In this document: positions 28,304-36,553 of the stretch, one piece after another
How positions within the stretch are numbered: the stretch's first letter is position 1
Layout: every line of letters begins with the position of its first letter
Source: Microbacterium maritypicum MF109
GTDB lineage: Bacteria > Actinomycetota > Actinomycetes > Actinomycetales > Microbacteriaceae
DNA length: 64,000 nt
Assembly (NCBI RefSeq): GCF_000455825.1
Contig: NZ_ATAO01000146.1
Span: forward strand, 1-64,000
Direction of reading: 5' to 3'
Program-made: the position numbers and the translations under genes
The notes under the pieces: generated by a model
Databases searched by the model: none
Seen by the model: only the letters and a program-made list of their open reading frames with translations
Told to the model about the DNA's origin: nothing

Positions 28304-28334
28304 TCGGCGATATCCTGGAAATGCAGACGGAGAG

Positions 28335-29924
28335 CTACACCTCGTGCACCGTGCGGCCGGCGATCACGGTCCGCACCACACGGGTCGTCAGCAGGGCAGC
28401 AGGATCCCCCTCGAACGGGTCGACATCGAGAACGACGAAGTCGGCCGCATATCCGACAGCGATACGTCCGCGCCAGTCCCCGTCGCCGATCGAGGCCGCG
28501 GCATCCCGAGTGGCATGCGCGATCGCACGCTCCAGGGGGAGCGCCTGCTCGGGATGGATCGCCGGCACGCCCGGAGCCAGAGCTGAAGCACGGGTGGCCG
28601 CGACGTACATGTTCGCCATGGCCTCATGCGGCGCCGTCGGAGCATCGGTGGAGAAGGCGAGGAGCGCGCCCGCCTCGTCGTACTCCGACCAGGCGAACGC
28701 GCGGTCGGCCCGTTCGTCTCCGACCTGTGCCGCCCAGTTGGAGAAGATCGCGGGATCAGCGTGCACGGGCTGCATGGACGCCGTCACTCCGAGCCGCGCC
28801 ATCCGCTCCGCGGTTCCCGGCGCCGCGTACTCGAGGTGCTCGATGCGGTGCCGTCGTTGGCGGTCGCCGTTCACCGCGACGGCATGCTCGATCGCATCGA
28901 GGGCGAGGGTGCTCGCCGCATCGCCGATCGCGTGCATCGCGATCTGCAGTCCCGCGGCATCCGCCGCGGCGACGACCGGCAGCAGGCGTTCGGCGGGCCA
29001 GATCGGCGCGGCGTTCGTCCCGTCGGCGTAGGGTGCCCGCATGGCGGCCGTGCACGCGTCGATCGTCCCGTCGAGCACGAGCTTGATCCCGAGCACCCGC
29101 ACCCCCGCCGTCGTCGAGGACGCATGGGCGGCGGCCTGCGCGACCTGTGCGAGGTTCGCGGCATCGTCGCCGGTATTGACGATGAACCAGTGCGCGGCGA
29201 TGCGCAGTGGCAGGCTGTCGTGAGCGGCCGCACGACCGAGGGCGGCGAGCCCGAGCTCGTCGAAAGCCATGTCGACGGCTCCGGTCACGCCGGCGGCGAG
29301 GTACGCGGAGACGACCCGCTCGACCGCCGCATCGCGCTGCGCATCGGTGGTCGTGGCGTCGCGATGAGCCCAGGCGTGCAGCTGCGCGGCGGTCTCGTAG
29401 AGCATCCCGGTCGCATCGCCCGCCGCATCGCGGGCGATGCGGCCGCCGATGGGGTCGGGGGTGTCGCGGGTGATCCCGAGCTCGGCGAGCGCGGCCGTGT
29501 TCACCCAGCACGAGTGATAGTCGTTCGCGTCGAGGTAGACCGGAACGTCGGAGACGACCGCATCGATCATGGCCGCTGTCGGTTCACCGCCGGGGATCGC
29601 ATCGAACAGCCATCCGCGTCCGCGGAGCACACCGGGCGCGGCCTCGCGCGCGGTGCGGAGCCGGCGCTGGATCTCCTCGAGAGAGGAGGCGTCCGTGAGT
29701 CCTACCTGTCCGAGCGCTTCGCCCATCATGAGCAGGTGGGTGTGCGCGTCGGTGAATCCGGGGAGCACGACGCGGCCGTGGAGATCGACGACCGTGTCCG
29801 CGTGCGGTGCCGACTCCTCGGTGCCGACATGCGCGAACGCGTCGTCGTCGACCACGAGCGCTGAGCTCCACCGGGATTCGTCCCCGGTGAAGATGCGGCC
29901 GTTGCGGTAGAGGGTGCGGGTCAT
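28335..29924 (-). CDS. Amidohydrolase family 3 (YtcJ-like)
   Basis: A 529-residue metal-dependent hydrolase. The metal-binding motif is LPGFTDAHTHLL near residue 60. IAMHAIGDAA, HRIEHLEYAAP and FSTDAPTAPHEAMANMY supply further ligands, and a short beta-sandwich closes the chain (GYAADFVVLDVDPF). The family cleaves C-N bonds in varied substrates; the substrate here is unknown. The ATG overlaps the MFS stop as ATGA, so a transporter and a hydrolase are made together, presumably for uptake and breakdown of the same compound. Confidence 0.9.
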   Translation of the reverse strand: MTRTLYRNGRIFTGDESRWSSALVVDDDAFAHVGTEESAPHADTVVDLHGRVVLPGFTDAHTHLLMMGEALGQVGLTDASSLEEIQRRLRTAREAAPGVLRGRGWLFDAIPGGEPTAAMIDAVVSDVPVYLDANDYHSCWVNTAALAELGITRDTPDPIGGRIARDAAGDATGMLYETAAQLHAWAHRDATTTDAQRDAAVERVVSAYLAAGVTGAVDMAFDELGLAALGRAAAHDSLPLRIAAHWFIVNTGDDAANLAQVAQAAAHASSTTAGVRVLGIKLVLDGTIDACTAAMRAPYADGTNAAPIWPAERLLPVVAAADAAGLQIAMHAIGDAASTLALDAIEHAVAVNGDRQRRHRIEHLEYAAPGTAERMARLGVTASMQPVHADPAIFSNWAAQVGDERADRAFAWSEYDEAGALLAFSTDAPTAPHEAMANMYVAATRASALAPGVPAIHPEQALPLERAIAHATRDAAASIGDGDWRGRIAVGYAADFVVLDVDPFEGDPAALLTTRVVRTVIAGRTVHEV

Positions 29925-31156
29925 GCGTCGATCTCCTGTGCGGTCATGCGTTCCAGACGGGTCGAGATGAGGGCGATCGCCCCGGTGGGGACGGCCAGGA
30001 TGAAGCTCGCGATGCCGAGCGCCACCGCGAATCCCTGATATCCCAGGGCGCCGACGAGGGCCGCGCCGATGACCGGGGTGAGCGCCGACCCGACCAGGTA
30101 GACGGCGAGCAGCGGCCCCGACCAGCGCCCGTCGGCATCCAGTGCCGCGGACGTCGACACGAAGTACATGAACGCGATGGCGTAGATCGAGTTCCAGGCG
30201 ATGAACACCACGATGAAGGCGGTGGGATCGGTGACGAACCCCTCCACGATCTTGAGTGCGCCCCCGGCGACCAGCAGGACGACCAGGGGAACCGCGCGCC
30301 CGAATCGGGCTCCGACGATCATGAGCAGCAGCGAGCCGAGGAGTCCGCCGGCTGTTGCGCCACTGAGGGCGACGCCGAGCCCTTCGGGAGTCAGGCCGGC
30401 CTGTTCCGCGCCCATGATGCCCGCCATCGCCCAGAGGGAGTCTTCGCTCGCCGCCCACAGGGCGAACACGATGAGGAGTCCGAGACCGGCGATCGTCACG
30501 GTCCGCGAGCGGGCGGGGGAGGTGCGCACGGTGCCCGTCGGAGGGATCTCGATCGGCATCGCCTCGGCGACGGCCGCCCCCGCCTGCGGGGCGAGGACCG
30601 GAGCGGCGGGAAGCCATGCCGAGGCGATCAGCCCGATCAGGCTGAACAGCGCCAGCGCACCGAAGACGTCGAGAGGGGCGAGGCCGATCAGCGGGATCAC
30701 GGCGAGGACCACCGTGATGACTCCGCGGTTCGCGAGCCCGTTGAAGCCGGCGACCCTGTCGGGGTTGCGGAAAGCGGCGAGCGCCGCGCCCGATGCGGCG
30801 ACCGCGCCACCTGCTCCGGCGCCGCCGAGGAGCAGCCCGGGAAGCATGGCCGCCGGCGCGAGGGCCGCGGTCGCGAAGCCCACGACGGCGAGGCCGAGCC
30901 CGGCGCGCGCGACAGTGCGGCGATGCACCCCGGCGCACAGCGGGGCGATGGCCAAGCCGGTCACCGCGGTGAGCAGGAGGGTCGCGGTGACGAGCCAGCT
31001 GGCGGTGAGGACGTCGAGGCCGAGGCCTGTCTGCGCGGCGGTGATCATGTAGGGCGACAGATTGACGCCCAGGTACCCCGCGATCCCGATGGCGAACGTC
31101 GCCGTCGCCGTCGGGAAGCGGAGGGGGATTCGGGTGCGGAGATCGAGAGTGGTCAT
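29921..31156 (-). CDS. MFS transporter
   Basis: A 411-residue major facilitator with about twelve membrane helices, split by a cytoplasmic loop near residues 190-220 (PIEIPPTGTVRTSPARSRTV). Helix 1 is TATFAIGIAGYLGVNLSPYM. The ATG at 31156 has GGAG four bases upstream, whereas an in-frame codon farther up has none. It forms an operon with the amidohydrolase and is divergent from a TetR regulator, with a tandem 17-bp operator in between. A drug or metabolite exporter or an importer is equally possible. Confidence 0.87.
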   Translation of the reverse strand: MTTLDLRTRIPLRFPTATATFAIGIAGYLGVNLSPYMITAAQTGLGLDVLTASWLVTATLLLTAVTGLAIAPLCAGVHRRTVARAGLGLAVVGFATAALAPAAMLPGLLLGGAGAGGAVAASGAALAAFRNPDRVAGFNGLANRGVITVVLAVIPLIGLAPLDVFGALALFSLIGLIASAWLPAAPVLAPQAGAAVAEAMPIEIPPTGTVRTSPARSRTVTIAGLGLLIVFALWAASEDSLWAMAGIMGAEQAGLTPEGLGVALSGATAGGLLGSLLLMIVGARFGRAVPLVVLLVAGGALKIVEGFVTDPTAFIVVFIAWNSIYAIAFMYFVSTSAALDADGRWSGPLLAVYLVGSALTPVIGAALVGALGYQGFAVALGIASFILAVPTGAIALISTRLERMTAQEIDA

Positions 31157-31232
31157 GGGGCTCCAGGGAGTCGGCACGGCATTGTGCGGAGAGAGGGAAG
31201 ACAGCGGACGTGCGTCGGGTGGGGCACGAGGC

Positions 31233-31266
31233 GTAAACGAATGGTGTTCGTAAACGAATGGTGTTC
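31233..31266. promoter_or_regulatory. Tandem 17-bp operator of the TetR gene
   Basis: GTAAACGAATGGTGTTC is present twice, end to end. Each copy carries ACGAA-TGGTG-TTC(GT), an inverted repeat suited to a TetR dimer. It lies midway in the 186-base gap between the MFS and TetR starts, with TATTAT (31269-31274) next to it as a possible -10 box. It is probably the operator for both genes. Confidence 0.75.
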
Positions 31267-31342
31267 ATTATTATGCACAGATGAGGGTTCTCGCGGAACC
31301 CCCAGATCTCATACCCGGTCCGCCGGAGAAAGCGAGTCCCCG

Positions 31343-31981
31343 ATGCCGAGGCCTTCCTCCCCGCTCCTGTCCCCGGAGATCATCGGCTCGGCGGGTCTCG
31401 CGCTCGCGAGAGCCGGCGAACCGTTCGGAGTGAACGCCATCGCCCGCGAGCTCGGCGTGCGCCCGTCATCGCTCTACAACCACGTCGACGGCATGGACGG
31501 CATCCTCGAGCTCATGCGCGGAGAACTCGTGGAGGGATACCGCGTCGAGTGGCACGGCGAGCCCTGGGACGAGTTCGTGCTCGCGGTGCTGCGCACGCAA
31601 CGCCGGATGTACGCAGACCACCCGCAGCTCGTTCCGCTGCTCGTGGGGAAGACGATCACGCACCCGGCGGTGATCGCCGCATACGACGATCTCGCATCCG
31701 TGCTCGTCGACGGAGGCTTCCCCGACGATGAGGTGCTCTCGGTGATCGCCGTCATCGACGCCTTCGCGATCGGCTTCGGTCTCGATCTCGCCTCTCCCGA
31801 CGAGGTCTGGCAGCCCGAAGGCGGCACGCGCACTCTGGGGCGTCTCATCGACGGTGCGGAGCGCGGGAGTGCGCGGTCGGATCGTACATTCGAGCTCGGG
31901 GTCGGCCTGCTCCTCGACTCGCTGCGCGCGCGCCTCGTCGGCACTCCGCCCGTGACCGGTCAGGCGTCTTCCCGGTTCTGA
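31343..31981 (+). CDS. TetR-family regulator
   Basis: A 212-residue TetR/AcrR-type repressor. The N-terminal helix-turn-helix is GVNAIARELGVRPSSLYNHV (about residues 34-53). The C-terminal ligand domain resembles TetR_C (YADHPQLVPLLVGKTITHPA, then DAFAIGFGLDLASPDE). It is divergent from the MFS/amidohydrolase operon and presumably represses both itself and that operon through the tandem 17-bp operator. The inducer is unknown. Confidence 0.88.
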   Translation: MPRPSSPLLSPEIIGSAGLALARAGEPFGVNAIARELGVRPSSLYNHVDGMDGILELMRGELVEGYRVEWHGEPWDEFVLAVLRTQRRMYADHPQLVPLLVGKTITHPAVIAAYDDLASVLVDGGFPDDEVLSVIAVIDAFAIGFGLDLASPDEVWQPEGGTRTLGRLIDGAERGSARSDRTFELGVGLLLDSLRARLVGTPPVTGQASSRF

Positions 31982-32025
31982 CGTAGCATGCACTCTGCCG
32001 CATCCGTCGATACCGAGGAGGACCC

Positions 32026-32400
32026 ATGACGACCTGGAACCCTGACGAGCTCAGCCGCATCGCCGAGCCGGAGATGTTCGATCTCTCCGCGCAGCTCGAG
32101 GACGGCACCATGCCGAAGACCGTGGGGATCTGGGCGGTCGCGGTCGACGGTCGTCTGTTCGTCCGCTCCTACACGGGACTTGCGGGCAAGTGGTACGCCC
32201 CGGCCCTGGCCAGCCTGCGCGGACGTGTCTCCGCGGGTGGCGTCACGAAGGATGTCCGCTTCGAGAGGGTCGGCGATGAGGCGATCAACGCCGCGATCGA
32301 TGCCGAGTACCTCCGCAAGTACACGCCGAGCCCATACGCTCCCGAGATGGGTCAGGAGCCGGTGCGTTCGAACACGCTCGAGGTCATCCCGCTCGACTGA
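32026..32400 (+). CDS. DUF2255 family protein
   Basis: A 124-residue protein resembling the DUF2255 family, small split-barrel-like proteins. Typical stretches are WNPDELSRIAEPEMFDL at the start, VRSYTGLAGKWYAPAL in the middle and EYLRKYTPSPYAPEM near the end. The fold resembles flavin-nitroreductase-related proteins, but no cofactor motif is clear. GAGGAGG lies before the ATG. It follows the TetR gene by 44 bases; the two could be co-transcribed. Confidence 0.82.
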   Translation: MTTWNPDELSRIAEPEMFDLSAQLEDGTMPKTVGIWAVAVDGRLFVRSYTGLAGKWYAPALASLRGRVSAGGVTKDVRFERVGDEAINAAIDAEYLRKYTPSPYAPEMGQEPVRSNTLEVIPLD

Positions 32401-32436
32401 CCGTGTCGCGATGCGTCGCGTCGACCGGGGAGATTG

Positions 32437-32478
32437 GCCCTCTCGATGACCCGCCCCAGACGGTGTCGTCGAGAGGGC
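32437..32478. terminator. Inverted repeat after the DUF2255 gene
   Basis: GCCCTCTCGA pairs perfectly with TCGAGAGGGC across a 22-base loop. It starts 37 bases after the stop codon and may end transcription, although no T-tract follows. Confidence 0.45.
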
Positions 32479-32554
32479 TCACCGCCCTTCCCGGACGGTA
32501 GGGGAGGCGGCGAAGATATCGCTGCGCTCACGGCTGATTCCCCAGTCCTCAGCC

Positions 32555-32572
32555 TCGTAGCCCCCGCTACGA
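32555..32572. repeat. Small perfect hairpin
   Basis: TCGTAGC-CCCC-GCTACGA, a seven-pair stem with a four-base loop, in an intergenic stretch that is less GC-rich than its surroundings. Function unknown. Confidence 0.6.
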
Positions 32573-32596
32573 AGAGCAGAATATCGCTTAATCCGC

Positions 32597-32618
32597 TTGT
32601 CCGCCATTTGGGGGACAA
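32597..32618. promoter_or_regulatory. Operator-like inverted repeat TTGTCC-N10-GGACAA
   Basis: Perfect six-base half-sites around a ten-base spacer, in the AT-richer gap upstream of the 32689 gene. It is 36 bases upstream of that gene's -35 box. No regulator gene is adjacent. Confidence 0.5.
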
Positions 32619-32654
32619 AGAAATTTACGAATGTTGCTCGTGAGGGACTCCCTG

Positions 32655-32682
32655 TTGTCTTCCTGACGGCCTTCTCTAGGGT
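32655..32682 (+). promoter_or_regulatory. Promoter of the 32689 gene
   Basis: TTGTCT, a 16-base spacer and TAGGGT, which ends six bases before the ATG. This is the most complete -35/-10 pair among the leaderless-type promoters in the window. Confidence 0.65.
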
Positions 32683-32688
32683 GGACTC

Positions 32689-33072
32689 ATGGACAGACTG
32701 CTCGTGCTCACCGCTCAGGTCGCCATCGCCCACGGCCATCGCATCGAGGTGACGGAGCAGACCGATCCGCTCACCGACGAACCGGTCATCCTCGCCATCG
32801 TCGACCTCGACACGGGCATCCGCTATCGACGCGCAGAAGACCCGAGTGGCGACTTCTCCCGCTGGATCGGGCGCGTCCTGCGCTGCACGGTGACGATGGG
32901 TGGCGCCGGCGCGCACACCTCGCTGCTCGTCGACCCCATCGGGCCCGGTCCGACCGGCGCCAAGGTCGCTCTCCGTGAAGCCGACGCAGCCGCCGACGCC
33001 GCGAAGGCCGAGGCGGACCGCTGGGGTGGAGCCGACCGTCCTCCCGTGGAGGAGCCCGAGCGATTCTGGTGA
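32689..33072 (+). CDS. Conserved hypothetical protein
   Basis: I do not recognise this 127-residue protein. It is soluble, with strand-rich segments (IEVTEQTDPLTDEPVILAIV, GRVLRCTVTMGGAGAHTSLL) and an Ala/Glu/Lys-rich helix near the C-terminus (READAAADAAKAEADRWGG). The end is acidic and proline-rich. The ATG follows a TAGGGT -10 box at six bases, so it probably has a leaderless transcript. It ends 17 bases before the dnaE2 stop on the opposite strand. Confidence 0.6.
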   Translation: MDRLLVLTAQVAIAHGHRIEVTEQTDPLTDEPVILAIVDLDTGIRYRRAEDPSGDFSRWIGRVLRCTVTMGGAGAHTSLLVDPIGPGPTGAKVALREADAAADAAKAEADRWGGADRPPVEEPERFW

Positions 33073-33088
33073 GTCGGGGCGGCCGTCC

Positions 33089-36000
33089 TCAGCGGAAGTC
33101 CCTGGACCGATGCGTGAGACCGGTGCGAAGATCCTCGAACCCATCGGCGAGCACGTTGACCACGCCCTCCGCAGATCGCTCCAGGATGCCGCGGATGATG
33201 AGTGCCGGTGAATCGCGGGCGACCCGGCGGTAGCGGTTCCAGACCCCGGCTGAGCAGACCACGTTCACCAGACCGCTTTCGTCCTCGAGATTCACGAAGG
33301 TGATCCCGGCGGCCGTCGCGGGTCGCTGACGGTGGGTGACCAGACCGGCGACCTCGATGCGTCGACCGACCTCGTGTCCCTGCAGGTCGATCGCCGTCAG
33401 AACCCCGCGCGCGCGCAACTCGTCGCGGAAGTGCGCCATCGGATGATCGTCGGTCGACACGCCGGTCGCCCACAGGTCGGCGGAGAGACGCTCGTAGCTG
33501 GTCTGATCGGCGAACAGGGGCGGTTGCACCGCGACCGTCGTCCCCGGGAGGAACCGGGAACGGTCGTCCGCCGCGGCGCCGGCCATCCAGATGGCCTCTC
33601 GACGCTCCAGGCCCAGACAGTCGAAGGCGCCGGCGGTGGCGAGGGCCTCCAGCTGCGCGGCGGTGGCATCCGTTCGTCGCACCAGGTCGTTCAAGTCACG
33701 GTACCGGCCGTTCGCGTCGCGTTCGGCGACGATCCTCTCCGCCATCGGCACACCGATCCCACGGATGCCGCCGAGCCCCAGTCGCACCGCGAACTCCCCG
33801 TCCCTGCGGTGCGCGGCCGACTCATCCGGTGCCGCACGGTCGAAGCGGAGGACAGGTGGTTGAGGGTCGGTGAGGCACTCGTCCCGGCCGGTGGGCCCGT
33901 TCCCCGAGGCGCCGGCGAGTGGTTCCAGGGTCTCTGTCGCACCGGAGACATGCAGATCGGGGCGGTGGACCTCGACCCCGTGCCGTCGCGCATCGGCAGT
34001 GAGGGTCGCTGCGGAGTAGAAGCCCATGGGCTGCGAGCGCAGGAGGCCGGCGAGGAACGCGGCGGGGTAGTGCAGCTTCAGCCAGGAGCTGGCGTAGACG
34101 AGAAGGGCGAATGACAGGGAGTGCGACTCGGCGAAGCCGAAGTTGGAGAACGCCTGGATCTGCGCGTAGATGCGATCGGCCGCCTCATCGACGAGTCCGC
34201 GCCGCGCCATCCCCGCGTACAGCTTGTCCCTGACCTTCTCGATCTTCTCCAGGCCGCGCTTGGAGCCCATGGCCCGGCGCAGCAGGTCCGCCTCATCGGC
34301 CGTGCAGTCGCCGATCGCCGTCGCCATCTGGATGAGCTGTTCCTGGAAGATCGGGATGCCCAGCGTGCGTTTCAGGATGTCCTCCAGATCGCTGTGCGGA
34401 TACGGGATCACGAACTCCACCGGCTCTTCGCCGCGCAGGGCGCGCTCCCGGTTCTCCTCATCGATGCGGTCCTTCGCCATCTTGCGCCGCACGAAAGGAT
34501 GCACAGCGCCTCCCTGGATGGGTCCGGGGCGGATGAGCGCGATCTGGATGGCGAGATCGTAGAAGCTCCGCGGCTGCAGACGGGGGAGCAGCCCGATCTG
34601 CGCGCGGGATTCCACCTGGAAGACTCCGATCGAATCCGCACGGCAGAGCATGTCGTAGACCCCCGCCTCCTCCTTGGGGATGCTCTCGAGCGTCCACTCT
34701 TCGCCTGTGGTCTCCCGGATCAGGTCGAAGCAGTGCTGGAGGGCGGCGAGCATCCCGAGACCCAGCAGATCGAACTTCACCAGTCCCATGAAGGCGGAGT
34801 CGTCCTTGTCCCACTGGATGACCGTGCGGTTCTCCATGCGGGCGTGCTCCACGGGAACGACCTCGCCGACCGGGCGTGCAGTGAGCACCATGCCACCGGA
34901 ATGGATGCCGAGATGCCGAGGAGCCTTCAGCAGCTCTCCCGCGTAGGCGAGCACGTTCTCGGGGATGTCGTGTCCTTCGACGGGCTCCAGACCCACGCCC
35001 CAGCCGTCGACCTGGCGGGACCATGCGTCCTGTTGGCCGGGGGAATGGCCGAGTGCTCTGGCCATATCCCGCACCGCGTTCTTCGGGCGGTATTGGATGA
35101 CGTTCGCCACCTGGGCCGCCCGCTCCCTGCCGTACTCCCGATACACCCACTGGATGATCTCCTCGCGGCGGTCGGAGTCGAAGTCCACATCGATGTCGGG
35201 CTCTTCCGTGCGGGTCGTCGCGAGGAACCTCTCGAAGGGGAGACGGTAGAGGATCGGATCGACGGCGGTGATCCCCAGCAGGTAGCAGACCGCGCTCGCC
35301 GCGGCCGACCCCCGACCCTGGCAGAGGATGCCGAGCCGTCGTGCCTCCGTGACGATCCCATGCACGATCAGGAAGTACCCGGGGAAGTCCTTCTCCTCGA
35401 TCACGTCGAGCTCGCGCGCGATCCGGTGCCGGCCGTCGTCGTCTAGTCGCGGGTACTTCGTAGGCACCGCCTCCCAGACCAGATGACGCAGCCAGCTCAT
35501 GGGCGTGTGCCCCTCCGGCACCTTCTGCTGCGGCAGCGCCGGTCGTGCGAGGCGCAGGGGGAAGGCGGATGCCGCGGCCAGCTCGAGCCCGTACGAGATC
35601 GCTCCGGGGTGGCGCCGGAAGCGCGCCGACATCTCGGCCCCGCTGCGCAGGTGTGCACCGTCGTGAGAGGGCAGCCACCCGTCGAGCTCGTCCATGCTGC
35701 GCACCGCGCGCACCGCGGCCACGGCCTCGGCGAGGGGCGCCTGCGCCGGCGTGGCGTAGTGCACGTTGTTGGTCGCGACCACCGGCAGCCGCATCCGACG
35801 GGCCAGTTCGGCGAGGGTGTCGTTGCGACGGGTGTCGAGGGGGTCTCCGTGGTCGAAGAGCTCGACGGCGACGTGCTCGCTCCCGAACAGGTCGACGAGC
35901 GACCGCAGCGGATGGGCGGCGTCTCCGGCCTCGAGACCGCGGCGCACGGCGCCTTTGCGGCATCCGGTCAAGATCGTCCAGTGCCCGCCCGCACGTGCGG

Positions 36001-36553
36001 CGAGATCGTCGAGGTCGTAGACCGGGCGCCCCTTCTCACCGCCGCGCAGCTGCGCCGCGGTGATCGCCCCCGAGAGCCGGTGATAGCCCTCCGTGCCCCG
36101 GGCGAGGACCAGCAGATGCTCGCCGGCGGGATCGGCGTGACCCCGTTGTGGTGCGGGCAGGTCCAAGGAGAGCTCCGCTCCGAACACCGTCTGCAGCGGG
36201 CTCTCCATGAGGCCGGCCACCTCGGCGAAGCGCGCGGCGCCGTAGAAGCCGTCGTGGTCGGTGAGGGCCAGAGCGGTCAGCCCGAGGCGGTCGGCCTCGG
36301 CGAGGAGTTCTTCCGGGGAGGAGGCGCCGTCGAGGAACGAGTACGACGAATGGGCGTGCAGCTCGGCATAGGGGATCGGGTCTTCGGGTCGGGGCGCGGC
36401 GACGGGGGGCGTGCGCGTGCGGCGACGGCTCACCGGTCCGGGGTCCGTCCGCTGCCCTCGAGGCTCGGAGCCGGGAGGAGGCGAGGGTGACTCCTCGCCG
36501 CTGAGGGTGCGCTCCAGCTCGTTCCAGGACAAGGGGGGATTGTGCCACCCCAT
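33089..36553 (-). CDS. dnaE2: Error-prone DNA polymerase DnaE2
   Basis: A 1154-residue C-family polymerase used for damage-induced mutagenesis. The PHP domain opens with YAELHAHSSYSFLDGAS. The palm has the catalytic acidic segment EEPDIDVDFDSDRR, and later GIPIFQEQLIQMA and the helix-hairpin-helix GLGGIRGIG. A C-terminal OB fold (RIEVAGLVTHRQRPATAAG) ends the chain. An N-terminal lead of about 65 residues with GWHNPPLSW is usual for actinobacterial DnaE2. The ATG shares one base with the imuB stop. It works with ImuA' and ImuB, which recruit it to the beta clamp. Confidence 0.96.
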   Translation of the reverse strand: MGWHNPPLSWNELERTLSGEESPSPPPGSEPRGQRTDPGPVSRRRTRTPPVAAPRPEDPIPYAELHAHSSYSFLDGASSPEELLAEADRLGLTALALTDHDGFYGAARFAEVAGLMESPLQTVFGAELSLDLPAPQRGHADPAGEHLLVLARGTEGYHRLSGAITAAQLRGGEKGRPVYDLDDLAARAGGHWTILTGCRKGAVRRGLEAGDAAHPLRSLVDLFGSEHVAVELFDHGDPLDTRRNDTLAELARRMRLPVVATNNVHYATPAQAPLAEAVAAVRAVRSMDELDGWLPSHDGAHLRSGAEMSARFRRHPGAISYGLELAAASAFPLRLARPALPQQKVPEGHTPMSWLRHLVWEAVPTKYPRLDDDGRHRIARELDVIEEKDFPGYFLIVHGIVTEARRLGILCQGRGSAAASAVCYLLGITAVDPILYRLPFERFLATTRTEEPDIDVDFDSDRREEIIQWVYREYGRERAAQVANVIQYRPKNAVRDMARALGHSPGQQDAWSRQVDGWGVGLEPVEGHDIPENVLAYAGELLKAPRHLGIHSGGMVLTARPVGEVVPVEHARMENRTVIQWDKDDSAFMGLVKFDLLGLGMLAALQHCFDLIRETTGEEWTLESIPKEEAGVYDMLCRADSIGVFQVESRAQIGLLPRLQPRSFYDLAIQIALIRPGPIQGGAVHPFVRRKMAKDRIDEENRERALRGEEPVEFVIPYPHSDLEDILKRTLGIPIFQEQLIQMATAIGDCTADEADLLRRAMGSKRGLEKIEKVRDKLYAGMARRGLVDEAADRIYAQIQAFSNFGFAESHSLSFALLVYASSWLKLHYPAAFLAGLLRSQPMGFYSAATLTADARRHGVEVHRPDLHVSGATETLEPLAGASGNGPTGRDECLTDPQPPVLRFDRAAPDESAAHRRDGEFAVRLGLGGIRGIGVPMAERIVAERDANGRYRDLNDLVRRTDATAAQLEALATAGAFDCLGLERREAIWMAGAAADDRSRFLPGTTVAVQPPLFADQTSYERLSADLWATGVSTDDHPMAHFRDELRARGVLTAIDLQGHEVGRRIEVAGLVTHRQRPATAAGITFVNLEDESGLVNVVCSAGVWNRYRRVARDSPALIIRGILERSAEGVVNVLADGFEDLRTGLTHRSRDFR

